Assembly (NCBI RefSeq): GCF_046254905.1
Contig: NZ_CP158016.1
Coordinates: forward strand, 3,100,001-3,164,000
DNA: 64,000 nt
Direction of reading: 5' to 3'
From: Pseudaeromonas aegiceratis
Lineage (GTDB): Bacteria > Pseudomonadota > Gammaproteobacteria > Enterobacterales > Aeromonadaceae
The notes under the pieces were generated by a model that was not told the DNA's origin, ran no database searches, and was given only the letters and a program-made list of their open reading frames with translations. Position 1 is the first letter of the stretch. Every line of letters starts with the position of its first letter. The translations under genes and the position numbers were made by a program. Of this stretch, positions 37,908 to 45,794 are shown piece by piece.

Positions 37908-38430
37908 ACACGCCTCGACAAGTGATTGAAAGCCTGCCCGTTTCGGGGCTGGCGACACTATATCACCAAGCCAAGTCAAGCGAAGAAAAAACGCACTAGG
38001 CCCCACTGCCGGAAAACGTTTACCTTAGCGGCGTTGGAAACCAGCTTGCCCGTATCCAACGGCCGCGGGCGAGTAGGCGGCTCATTTCCCATAGTTATAC
38101 AGATGTTGCTGCTAACTATGCGTCATGGGCGAAGGAACATCTCGTTGCAATGCACCTTTATGGTGATTCAAATTAGTGCTTCATGGTCCAATGCCTGACC
38201 ATGACGGTGCGCCCCCCGGTTTTCCCCCCCCTGGGGACTGGGCCCGTTCTGGTGCATGACAACCAGAGCAAAGTGCCACATGACCACATGATTATTCACA
38301 AATAGCTGGTAAGCTATGCAAGCCACAGAGAGATCGACTGCCTTGCCCCGGCCTGGGGCGCATGGCGTGGCACGCATCCTGCTCTTCTGGACGAGAAATC
38401 TCCGGCGTTACTACCTATAAGGAAATAATC
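37908..38430. other. 523-bp divergent intergenic region upstream of aotJ
   Basis: No supported gene. It holds an 8-bp inverted repeat CATAGTTA-N15-TAACTATG (38090-38120), the stem TCTGGT/ACCAGA (38249-38267), a tandem 8-bp direct repeat CCACATGA-CCACATGA (38276-38291) and a possible -10 region around GGTAAGCTATGCA (38310-38322). These are candidate control sites for aotJ. A clear pair of TGTCGC-type ArgR half-sites was not found here. Confidence 0.45.
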
Positions 38431-39207
38431 ATGCGTAAGACGATAAACATGCTCTGCCTGCTGCTGCCGGTGCTGGCCACCTCCCTCCAGGCGGCCGAGA
38501 CCGAAATCCGCCTGGGGGTGGAACCTGGCTATGCCCCCTTCGAGGTAAAGCAGCCCGATGGCAGCCTGAGCGGTTTCGACATCGATCTGGGCACCGAGCT
38601 GTGCACCCGCATCCAGGCCAAGTGCCGCTGGGTGGAGAACGAATTTGATGGCCTGATACCCGCCCTCAAGGCCAAGAAGATCGACGCCATCCTCTCCTCC
38701 ATGTCCATCACGGAGCAGCGCCAGAAAGAGATCGACTTCACCGACAAGCTGTACGGCACCCCGGCCCGTCTGATCACCCCGGCCGGCGTCACCCTGGCCC
38801 CCACCGCCGCAGGCCTGCAGGGCAAGCGGGTGGGCGTGTTCCAGGGCACCACAGCCGAAACCTATGCCAAGGCAGAATGGCAGCCCAAGGGCGTGGACGT
38901 GGTGGTCTACCCGGCCCAGGAGCTGGTGTACGCCGATCTGGTCTCCGGTCGTCTGGATGCCGCCTTCCAGGATGCGGTGGCCGCCGGTGAAGGCTTCCTC
39001 AAGCAGCCCCAGGGCAAGGACTTCGGTTTCAGCGGCCCGGAAATCAATGACGTCAAATACTTCGGCGTGGGCGCCGGCATCGGCCTGCGCAAGGAAGATG
39101 GCGAGCTGAAGGCCAAGCTGAACCAGGCGCTGGCCGACATGTTGAAGGACGGCACCTATCAGAAGATCGCCGCCAAGTACTTCAACTTCGACATCTACGG
39201 CCACTAA
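38431..39207 (+). CDS. aotJ: arginine/ornithine ABC transporter periplasmic binding protein
   Basis: 258 residues. The signal peptide MRKTINMLCLLLPVLATSLQ ends at AA-ETE. The mature part is a family 3 solute-binding protein: IRLGVEPGYAPFEVKQPDGS, GFDIDLGTELC, DAILSSMSITEQRQKEIDFT and a C-terminal YQKIAAKYFNFDIYG. It delivers basic amino acids to AotQM. AAGGA lies 7 nt before the ATG at 38431; the open frame upstream lacks a signal. It is the first gene of aotJQMP-argR, in the Pseudomonas order. Confidence 0.92.
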   Translation: MRKTINMLCLLLPVLATSLQAAETEIRLGVEPGYAPFEVKQPDGSLSGFDIDLGTELCTRIQAKCRWVENEFDGLIPALKAKKIDAILSSMSITEQRQKEIDFTDKLYGTPARLITPAGVTLAPTAAGLQGKRVGVFQGTTAETYAKAEWQPKGVDVVVYPAQELVYADLVSGRLDAAFQDAVAAGEGFLKQPQGKDFGFSGPEINDVKYFGVGAGIGLRKEDGELKAKLNQALADMLKDGTYQKIAAKYFNFDIYGH

Positions 39208-39261
39208 GGCCATTGCCCGGTGCCGCCGGCACCGGGCCTGTTTTGCCTCAAAGGACCTACC

Positions 39262-39948
39262 ATGTTGTACGGATATGAAAAGCTGGTGTTGCAAGGCGCC
39301 GGGGTCACCCTGGAACTGGCCCTGCTCTCCTTGCTGGTGGCGGTGCTGCTGGGCCTGTTGGGGGCCAGCGCCAAACTGTCGGACAACCGCCTGGGCCGTG
39401 CCCTGGCCGCCGGCTACACCACCCTGATCCGCGGCGTACCGGACCTGGTGCTAATGCTGCTGATCTTTTACGGCCTGCAGATTGCGGTCAACGCCATCAC
39501 AGACACCCTGGGCTTTGCCCAGCTGGATATCGATCCCTTTACCGCCGGCATCCTGACCATCGGCTTCATCTACGGCGCCTACTTTGCCGAGACCTTTCGC
39601 GGTGCCTTCCTGGCCATCAACGCCGGTCAGGCGGAGGCAGGTCAGGCCTACGGCTTCTCCCGCTGGCAGATCTTCACCCTGATCCTGTTTCCCCAGATGA
39701 TGCGCTTCGCCCTGCCGGGGCTGGCCAACAACTGGCTGGTGCTGCTCAAGGCCACCGCCCTGGTCTCCATCATAGGCCTGGCGGATGTGGTCAAGGCCAC
39801 TCAGGTGGCGGGCAAGGGCACCTTCCAGTTCTTCCTCTTCACCCTGGTGGCCGCCGCCGTCTACCTGGTCTTCACCACCCTCTCCAACCTGGTGATTTAC
39901 TGGCTCAACCGGCGCTATGCCCTCGGCGTAAGGAGCGCCAACGCATGA
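39262..39948 (+). CDS. aotQ: arginine/ornithine ABC transporter permease AotQ
   Basis: A 228-residue HisQ-type permease with about five membrane helices. It has the ABC-contact EAA loop GQAEAGQAYGFSRWQIFTLI-LFPQ and the N-terminal helix GAGVTLELALLSLLVAVLLG. It pairs with AotM in the inner membrane. The ATG at 39262 is preceded by AAGGA. The stop overlaps the aotM start (ATGA), implying coupled translation. Confidence 0.92.
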   Translation: MLYGYEKLVLQGAGVTLELALLSLLVAVLLGLLGASAKLSDNRLGRALAAGYTTLIRGVPDLVLMLLIFYGLQIAVNAITDTLGFAQLDIDPFTAGILTIGFIYGAYFAETFRGAFLAINAGQAEAGQAYGFSRWQIFTLILFPQMMRFALPGLANNWLVLLKATALVSIIGLADVVKATQVAGKGTFQFFLFTLVAAAVYLVFTTLSNLVIYWLNRRYALGVRSANA

Positions 39949-40661
39949 TCGAGATGCTGCAAACCTACGGCAAGGCCTTCTTGTGGAGCGACGGCTTCCA
40001 CTTCACCGGCGTGGCGGTCACCCTCTGGCTGCTGGTGATCTCCGTGGTGGTGGGCTTCTGTCTGGCCATCCCACTGGCCATCGCCCGCAACAGCCGCAGC
40101 AAGCGCTACTGGCTGCCGGTGTGGACCTTCTCCTACCTGTTCCGCGGCACCCCGCTGTACGTGCAACTGCTGGTGTTCTACTCCGGGGTCTACTCCCTGG
40201 CGGTGGTGCGGGAGGTGGACTTCCTCAACTGGTTCTTCCGCAGCGGCTACCTCTGCACCCTGCTGGCCCTGACCCTCAACACCATGGCCTACACCCTGGA
40301 GATCTTCGCCGGGGCCATCCGGGATCTCAGCCACGGCGAGGTGGAAGCCGCCCGGGCCTACGGCTTCTCCGGCTGGCGGCTCTACCGCCATGTCATACTG
40401 CCCTCGGCCCTGCGCCGGGCGCTGCCGGCCTACAGCAACGAGGTGATCCTGATGCTGCACGCCACCTCATTGGCCTTCACCGCCACCGTCCCGGACATCC
40501 TCAAGGTAGCCAAGGACGCCAACGCCGCCACCTATCAGCCCTTTACCGCCTTCGGCATCGCCGCGCTGATTTACCTCCTCATCTCCTTCGCCCTGGTCGG
40601 TCTGTTCCGCCTGGCGGAGCAACGCTGGCTGGTGCACCTCAAGCCCATCCAGGCACACTGA
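39945..40661 (+). CDS. aotM: arginine/ornithine ABC transporter permease AotM
   Basis: A 238-residue HisM-type permease. RGTPLYVQLLVFYSGVYSL marks the family, and the EAA loop is HGEVEAARAYGFSGWRLYRH-VILPSALRRALPAYSNE. It forms the membrane channel with AotQ. It overlaps aotQ by 4 nt and is followed 16 bp later by the ATPase gene; the aotO gene found at this point in P. aeruginosa is absent. Confidence 0.92.
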   Translation: MIEMLQTYGKAFLWSDGFHFTGVAVTLWLLVISVVVGFCLAIPLAIARNSRSKRYWLPVWTFSYLFRGTPLYVQLLVFYSGVYSLAVVREVDFLNWFFRSGYLCTLLALTLNTMAYTLEIFAGAIRDLSHGEVEAARAYGFSGWRLYRHVILPSALRRALPAYSNEVILMLHATSLAFTATVPDILKVAKDANAATYQPFTAFGIAALIYLLISFALVGLFRLAEQRWLVHLKPIQAH

Positions 40662-40677
40662 CTTCAAGGACGCTCTC

Positions 40678-41460
40678 ATGGAGAACATGCACGACTACAA
40701 GCTGGCGGTGAAAGATCTGCACAAGCACTACGGCAACCACGAGGTGATCAAGGGGGTCTCGTTGCGGGCCAAGCCCGGTGATGTCATCAGCATCATCGGC
40801 TCCTCCGGCTCCGGCAAGAGTACCTTTTTGCGCTGCCTCAACTTCCTGGAGAAGCCCAGCGAAGGTTCCATCTATGTCAACGGCAACGACATCCGCATGG
40901 TGCGGGACAACGACGGCCAGCTGAAGGTGTTCGACCAGCGCCAGCTGCAGCTGCTGCGCACCAAGCTGACCATGGTGTTCCAGCACTTCAACCTGTGGAA
41001 CCACATGACGGTGCTGGACAATGTCATGGCCGCCCCACTGCACGTGCTGGGCATCGACAAGCAGGAGGCCGAGGCGCGGGCCATCCGCTACCTGGAGAAG
41101 GTGGGCATCGACGAGCGGGCCCGGGCCAAGTACCCGGCCCACCTGTCTGGCGGCCAGCAGCAGCGGGTGAGCATAGCCCGGGCATTGGCGATGGAGCCCG
41201 AGGTGCTGCTGTTCGACGAACCCACCTCGGCGCTGGATCCCGAGCTGGTGGGAGAGGTGCTGCGCATCATGCAGCAGTTGGCCGAGGAGGGGAAAACCAT
41301 GGTGGTGGTGACCCACGAGATGGGCTTCGCCCGTCACGTCTCCAGCCAGGTGATCTTCCTGCACCAGGGGGTCATCGAAGAGCAGGGGTCGCCGGAAGAG
41401 GTATTTGGCAACCCCAAGAGCGAGCGGTTGAAACAATTTTTATCCGGCGCGCTTAAATAA
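40678..41460 (+). CDS. aotP: arginine/ornithine ABC transporter ATPase AotP
   Basis: A 260-residue HisP-like ATPase. It has Walker A GSSGSGKST (about residues 40-48), the signature LSGGQQQRVSIARALAMEP, Walker B VLLFDEPTSALDPELVGEV, and the H-loop VVVTHEMGFARHVSS. It energises AotQM. AAGGA lies 7 nt before the chosen ATG; a second ATG three codons on is possible. It is followed within 32 bp by the argR-like regulator on the same strand. Confidence 0.93.
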   Translation: MENMHDYKLAVKDLHKHYGNHEVIKGVSLRAKPGDVISIIGSSGSGKSTFLRCLNFLEKPSEGSIYVNGNDIRMVRDNDGQLKVFDQRQLQLLRTKLTMVFQHFNLWNHMTVLDNVMAAPLHVLGIDKQEAEARAIRYLEKVGIDERARAKYPAHLSGGQQQRVSIARALAMEPEVLLFDEPTSALDPELVGEVLRIMQQLAEEGKTMVVVTHEMGFARHVSSQVIFLHQGVIEEQGSPEEVFGNPKSERLKQFLSGALK

Positions 41461-41492
41461 TTATTCCAGGCTAAAAATATAACGCCTACATT

Positions 41493-42272
41493 ATGTCTGA
41501 AAATAATGAACCCGATGCGATCATTCGCATCGGTGTTCCTATTCAAACTCAGCACCTGCCGCTTATTTTAGCCCAGGTGATAGCCCCCCTGTTGCAGGCC
41601 AACAACCTGCTGGGTCAGACACTATTTTCCCTGCACTATCTGGCAACCCCAGGTGAATCCGAATTTAGCCTGCCGCTCCCGCTGCAACTCGGTACCACCC
41701 CGCCTGATGGCCCGCTGGATCTGCTGCTCTGCCCGGTGGAGGGCGACCTCGCCGATCCGCTGACCGGCGGGGCACTGACGGCCGGCGTGCGCCGCTGGCC
41801 CCTGCCCCTGGGCACGCCCGGCGATGCCTTGCAGGCTACGCTTCAACTCATTGAATATCATGAGGATGACGAGCTGGCGCACAGGGTTGCTCAGGCATTT
41901 GGGCAGACCTACCAGGCCGGCGCTAGCCAAGACGGACCAGTCCTGCCGCCCCGGCTGCAGCAGGCCCTGACCCTGATGGCCGCCCACCTGGAAGAGCCCT
42001 TGAGCACGGAGCAGATCGCCCAACTCACCCACCTCTCCCGCCGGCACCTGGAGCGGCTATTCCGCCGTCACCTGGATACGGTGCCCGCCCGCCATTACCT
42101 GCAGTTGCGACTGCAGCGGGCAAAAGAATTATTATGCAACACTCAGCAATCTATTATTCAAATTGGTCTGGAGTGTGGTTTTTCCAGCGGCCCCCATTTT
42201 TCCAGCGCCTATAAAAACCACTTTCAACTCACGCCCCGCGATGAACGGCAAAACGCCCTGACGAAAAAATAA
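41493..42272 (+). CDS. argR: AraC/XylS-type arginine regulator ArgR (shortened sensor domain)
   Basis: 259 residues. The C-terminal AraC double HTH (about 150-255) has EEPLSTEQIAQLTHLSRRHL-ERLFRRHL and SIIQIGLECGFSSGPHFSSA-YKNHFQLTPR, very like Pseudomonas ArgR. The N-terminal part (about 1-140) is much shorter than the GlxA-like domain of P. aeruginosa ArgR (329 residues in all) and lacks the usual core motifs. Position after aotP and before aruC makes it the likely arginine-responsive regulator of both operons. Its 5' and 3' ends are more A+T-rich than its middle. Confidence 0.82.
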   Translation: MSENNEPDAIIRIGVPIQTQHLPLILAQVIAPLLQANNLLGQTLFSLHYLATPGESEFSLPLPLQLGTTPPDGPLDLLLCPVEGDLADPLTGGALTAGVRRWPLPLGTPGDALQATLQLIEYHEDDELAHRVAQAFGQTYQAGASQDGPVLPPRLQQALTLMAAHLEEPLSTEQIAQLTHLSRRHLERLFRRHLDTVPARHYLQLRLQRAKELLCNTQQSIIQIGLECGFSSGPHFSSAYKNHFQLTPRDERQNALTKK

Positions 42273-42276
42273 AACT

Positions 42277-42316
42277 GGTCGCCTTTTTTATCTATTTCGG
42301 TCGCTTTTTTGAAATG
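42277..42316 (+). promoter_or_regulatory. candidate ArgR operator upstream of aruC (tandem GGTCGC half-sites)
   Basis: GGTCGC followed by C and six T's (42277) and GGTCGC followed by six T's (42299) are repeated 22 bp apart on the same strand, about two helical turns. P. aeruginosa ArgR binds two direct half-sites of the form TGTCGC-N8-AA. The second copy fits this with one change in the hexamer and overlaps the aruC -35 region. Confidence 0.55.
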
Positions 42317-42338
42317 CCATCCGGGCGCAACTTTATAA
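42309..42338 (+). promoter_or_regulatory. sigma-70 promoter of the aru operon
   Basis: TTGAAA (42309-42314), a 17-bp spacer and TTTATA/TTATAA (42332-42338). The start would lie near 42345, about 45 nt before aruC. The distal ArgR-like half-site overlaps the -35. Confidence 0.55.
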
Positions 42339-42389
42339 GCTGACGGTCAGTGGTTTTCTGTTATTGCCTATCCGTCATTCGAGGTTCCC

Positions 42390-43616
42390 ATGTCCAGCAG
42401 CACCCCGGTTCAGCGTCAGGAATTTGATCGCTACTTCATCCCCATGTTCAACCCGGCCCCCTTCATCCCGGTGCGGGGCCAGGGCGCCAAGCTGTGGGAT
42501 CAGGCAGGCAAGGAGTACATCGACTTTGCCGGCGGCATCGCCGTCAACGCCCTGGGCCATGCCCACCCGGCCCTGTGCCAGGTACTGACCGAACAGGCCC
42601 AGCAGCTGTGGCACCTGGGCAACGGCTACACCAATGAGCCGGTGATCCGCCTGGCCCGCCATCTGGTAGACGCCACCTTTGCCGACCAGGTGTTCTTCTG
42701 CAACTCAGGTGCCGAGGCCAACGAGGCGGCCCTCAAGCTGGCCCGCAAGTACAGCCGTGACACCCATGGCGACCACAAGACCCAGATCGTCGCCTTCGGC
42801 AACGCCTTCCACGGTCGCACCCTGTTCACCGTCAGCGCCGGTGGCCAACCCAAGTACGCCCAGGACTTCGCCCCCCTGCCCGGCGGCATCCAGCATGCCC
42901 CCTACAACGATCTGGCCGCCGCCGCGGCCCTGATCAACGACCACACCTGTGCCGTCATCGTCGAACCCATCCAGGGGGAAGGCGGTGTGGTCCCCGCCGA
43001 TCCGGCCTTCCTGCAGGGGCTGCGCGCGCTATGCGACCGCCACCAGGCCCTGCTGATCTTCGACGAGGTGCAGACCGGCGTGGGCCGCACCGGCGAGCTG
43101 TATGCCTACATGGGCTACGATGTCACTCCGGATCTGCTCACCAGCGCCAAGGCCCTGGGGGGCGGTTTCCCCATCGCCGCCCTGCTGGCCAAGGCCGAGT
43201 ACGCCAAGGCGCTGAATGTCGGCAGCCATGGCACCACCTATGGCGGCAACCCGCTGGCCTGCGCCGTGGCCGGCAAGGTGCTGGAGATCATCGATGAGCC
43301 GGCACTGCTGGCCGGGGTCAAGGAACGCCATCAGTGGTTCCTCAAGGGCCTGGAAGAGATACAGCAGCGCTTCCCCATCTTCGAACAGATCCGCGGCCGC
43401 GGCCTGCTCATCGGCTGTGCCCTGGCACCGCGCTTTGCCGGCAAGGCCAAGGCCCTGACCAACCTGGCCGCCGAGGAAGGCCTGCTGGCTCTCATCGCCG
43501 GTCCCAACGTGGTGCGCTTCGCCCCGGCTCTGATCATCGATCAGGCCGAGGTGGAAGAAGGACTGGCCCGCCTGTCCCGCGCCGTGGCCCGCCTGGTACG
43601 GGACGCCGCCCAATGA
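42390..43616 (+). CDS. aruC: succinylornithine transaminase
   Basis: A 408-residue class III PLP aminotransferase. It has the N-terminal block GAKLWDQAGKEYIDFAGGIA, the cofactor regions NSGAEANEAALKLARKY and IFDEVQTGVGRTGELYAY, the PLP lysine in TSAKALGGGFPIAAL, and GTTYGGNPLACAVA. It converts N2-succinylornithine to succinylglutamate semialdehyde, the third step of the arginine succinyltransferase (AST) pathway, and often acts on acetylornithine too. It is the first gene of aruCFGDBE. The E. coli name is astC. Confidence 0.94.
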   Translation: MSSSTPVQRQEFDRYFIPMFNPAPFIPVRGQGAKLWDQAGKEYIDFAGGIAVNALGHAHPALCQVLTEQAQQLWHLGNGYTNEPVIRLARHLVDATFADQVFFCNSGAEANEAALKLARKYSRDTHGDHKTQIVAFGNAFHGRTLFTVSAGGQPKYAQDFAPLPGGIQHAPYNDLAAAAALINDHTCAVIVEPIQGEGGVVPADPAFLQGLRALCDRHQALLIFDEVQTGVGRTGELYAYMGYDVTPDLLTSAKALGGGFPIAALLAKAEYAKALNVGSHGTTYGGNPLACAVAGKVLEIIDEPALLAGVKERHQWFLKGLEEIQQRFPIFEQIRGRGLLIGCALAPRFAGKAKALTNLAAEEGLLALIAGPNVVRFAPALIIDQAEVEEGLARLSRAVARLVRDAAQ

Positions 43617-44644
43617 AGGTGCTGCGACCGGCGGTGATGGCGGACCTGCCGCAGATCGAGCGACTGGCCCAGCAAAGCGGCCCCATGGTCTGCACCCTGC
43701 CCGTCAGTCGCGCCCATCTGCAGGCCAAGATAAGCCGCTCCCAGGCCGCCCTGGCGGCCGAGGTGCTGCTGCCCGGCGAGGAGAGCTACTTCTTCGTGCT
43801 GGAAGATCTGGCCAGCGGCCGGCTGGAGGGCACCTGCGCCATCCTGGCCCAGGCGGGCTTTCAGGAGCCGTTCCACGCCTACCGCAACGAGGTGGTGATC
43901 CACGCCAGCCGAGCCCTGGGCGTGCACCAGCGGCTGCACACCCTCTGCCTCAGCCATGAGCTGAGCGATCACAGCCAGCTCTGCTCCTTCTACCTGGAGC
44001 CCGAACTGCGCCAGGGCCACTGGCCCCGCCTGCTGACCCAGGGCCGGCTGCTGTTCATCGCCCAGCATCCCGAACGCTTCGCCCCGGATCTGGTGGCCGT
44101 GCTGCCGGGCCTGGTGGACGAGGCCGGTCGCGCCCCCTTCTGGGAGCAGGTGGGTCGCCGCTTCTTCGGCATCGACTATCAGCAGGCGGAGTTCTACCAC
44201 GGCACCCAGGACAGGCGCTTCATCGCCGAGCTGATGCCCCATCATCCGCTGTATGTCACCCTGCTGGCCGAGGAGGCCCAGGCCGCCCTGGGTCAGGTGC
44301 ACCCGGACGCCCGCCTGCAGTTCGATCTGCTGGAGGAGGACGGCTTCGAGGCGGACGACTTCGTGGAGATCTTCGATGCCGGCCCAGTGGTGCAGGCGCG
44401 CCGCACCACGCTGCACAGCTGGCAGACCAGCCAGCTCGCCCGGGTGGCCGACATCAGCCCCAGCCGGCAGAGCAATGCCCCCACCTGTTTGCTGGTGAAC
44501 ACGGCACTGGCCGAATTCCGCGCCCTGCTGACCCCCTTAAGCGCGGCCCCCGGCCAGGCCCTGAGCCTGCCGCCCGAGGTGGCGGAGGCGCTGCGCCTGC
44601 AGCCCGGTGATCCGGTGCGCTGGCTGGCCCTGGAGTCCCAGTGA
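43613..44644 (+). CDS. aruF: arginine/ornithine N2-succinyltransferase alpha subunit
   Basis: A 343-residue AstA-family protein: MKVLRPAVMADLPQIERLAQ, HASRALGVHQRLHTLCLSHE, LVDEAGRAPFWEQVGRRFFG and FIAELMPHHPLYVTLL. With AruG it forms the heteromeric enzyme that succinylates arginine (or ornithine) with succinyl-CoA, the entry step of AST. Separate F and G chains are a Pseudomonas feature; enterics have a single AstA. The start overlaps the aruC stop by 4 nt. Confidence 0.92.
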   Translation: MKVLRPAVMADLPQIERLAQQSGPMVCTLPVSRAHLQAKISRSQAALAAEVLLPGEESYFFVLEDLASGRLEGTCAILAQAGFQEPFHAYRNEVVIHASRALGVHQRLHTLCLSHELSDHSQLCSFYLEPELRQGHWPRLLTQGRLLFIAQHPERFAPDLVAVLPGLVDEAGRAPFWEQVGRRFFGIDYQQAEFYHGTQDRRFIAELMPHHPLYVTLLAEEAQAALGQVHPDARLQFDLLEEDGFEADDFVEIFDAGPVVQARRTTLHSWQTSQLARVADISPSRQSNAPTCLLVNTALAEFRALLTPLSAAPGQALSLPPEVAEALRLQPGDPVRWLALESQ

Positions 44645-44702
44645 CCCGATTTACACCCCATTCCCCCGAACGGAACATTTATCGTCTTCAAGGATTCGTA
44701 TC

Positions 44703-45782
44703 ATGATGATCATTCGCCCGGTGCAGCAGCAGGATCTGCCCGCCATCCGTCAACTGGCCAGCAAGACAGGGGTGGGCGTCACCTCCCTGCCCCCCGACGA
44801 GGCCCACCTGCAGGCCCGCATCCAGCGGGTGCTGGCCACCTGGGCCGATGAGGCCGCCCCCGCCGAGCAGGGCTACCTGTTCGTGCTGGAAGACAGCCAG
44901 ACCCGCCAGGTGGTGGGGATCAGCGGCCTGGAAGCCGCCGTGGGCTTGAGCGACCCCTGGTACAACTACCGCCTCGGCACGCTGGTGCACGCCTCCCGGG
45001 ATCTGGACATCTACAACCAGATGCCCACCCTGTTTCTCAGCAACGACCACACAGGCTACAGCGAGCTGTGCACCCTGTTCCTGGATCCCGACTACCGCCA
45101 CAGCAAGAACGGCCAACTGCTCTCCAAGTGCCGCTTCCTGTTCATGGCCGCCTTCCGCGAGCGCTTCGCCGCCAAGGTGATCGCCGAGATGCGCGGCTAT
45201 TCCGACGAGCAGGGCAAGTCCCCCTTCTGGGAGGGGCTGGGACGCCACTTCTTCGCCATCGACTTTGCCGAGGCGGACCGCCTCACCGGCCTGGGTCAGA
45301 AGGCCTTCATCGCCGAGCTGATGCCCAAGCACCCCCTGTACGTGGACTTCCTGCCCGCCGAGACCCAGGCCATCCTGGGTCAGGTCCATCCCCAGACCGC
45401 CCCGGCCCGGGCCATCCTGGAGAGCGAAGGGCTCAAGTACGAAGGCTACGTGGACATCTTCGACGCCGGCCCCACCCTGGAAGCCTATGTGGCGGACATC
45501 CGCGCCGTGCGGGACAGCCGTGTCCATCCGGTGCAGCTGGGTGAGCCGGACCAGTCCGGCCCCCTCTATCTGCTGGCCAACGACCGCTTCACCGGCTTCC
45601 GCGCCCTGCTCGGCCAGGTGGACTTTGCCGACGAGCGCCTGATCTTGGACCCGGCCACCGCTGCCGCACTGGAAATCGGTCCCGGCGACCAGGTACGCGC
45701 CGTGCCCCTGTTTGCCCCGCAATCCGCCCCGCACGCCAGCCAGCAGGCTGCCGCCCAGGCCCGCCAGGCCGCGACCCATTAA
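44703..45782 (+). CDS. aruG: arginine/ornithine N2-succinyltransferase beta subunit
   Basis: A 359-residue paralogue of AruF and closer to enteric AstA: IIRPVQQQDLPAIRQLASKT, NDHTGYSELCTLFLDPDYRH, EMRGYSDEQGKSPFWEGLGR and FIAELMPKHPLYVDFLPAET. The final 20 residues are Ala/Gln-rich. Partner of AruF. Two adjacent ATGs are possible starts (44703 and 44706), with AAGGA upstream. It is 58 bp after aruF and 12 bp before aruD. Confidence 0.93.
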   Translation: MMIIRPVQQQDLPAIRQLASKTGVGVTSLPPDEAHLQARIQRVLATWADEAAPAEQGYLFVLEDSQTRQVVGISGLEAAVGLSDPWYNYRLGTLVHASRDLDIYNQMPTLFLSNDHTGYSELCTLFLDPDYRHSKNGQLLSKCRFLFMAAFRERFAAKVIAEMRGYSDEQGKSPFWEGLGRHFFAIDFAEADRLTGLGQKAFIAELMPKHPLYVDFLPAETQAILGQVHPQTAPARAILESEGLKYEGYVDIFDAGPTLEAYVADIRAVRDSRVHPVQLGEPDQSGPLYLLANDRFTGFRALLGQVDFADERLILDPATAAALEIGPGDQVRAVPLFAPQSAPHASQQAAAQARQAATH

Positions 45783-45794
45783 AGGAATTTTGCC

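Noticed and set aside
38168..38377. 69-codon minus-strand ORF upstream of aotJ
   Set aside because: It overlaps the probable aotJ promoter and direct repeats, has no Shine-Dalgarno sequence, and contains no recognisable pattern.
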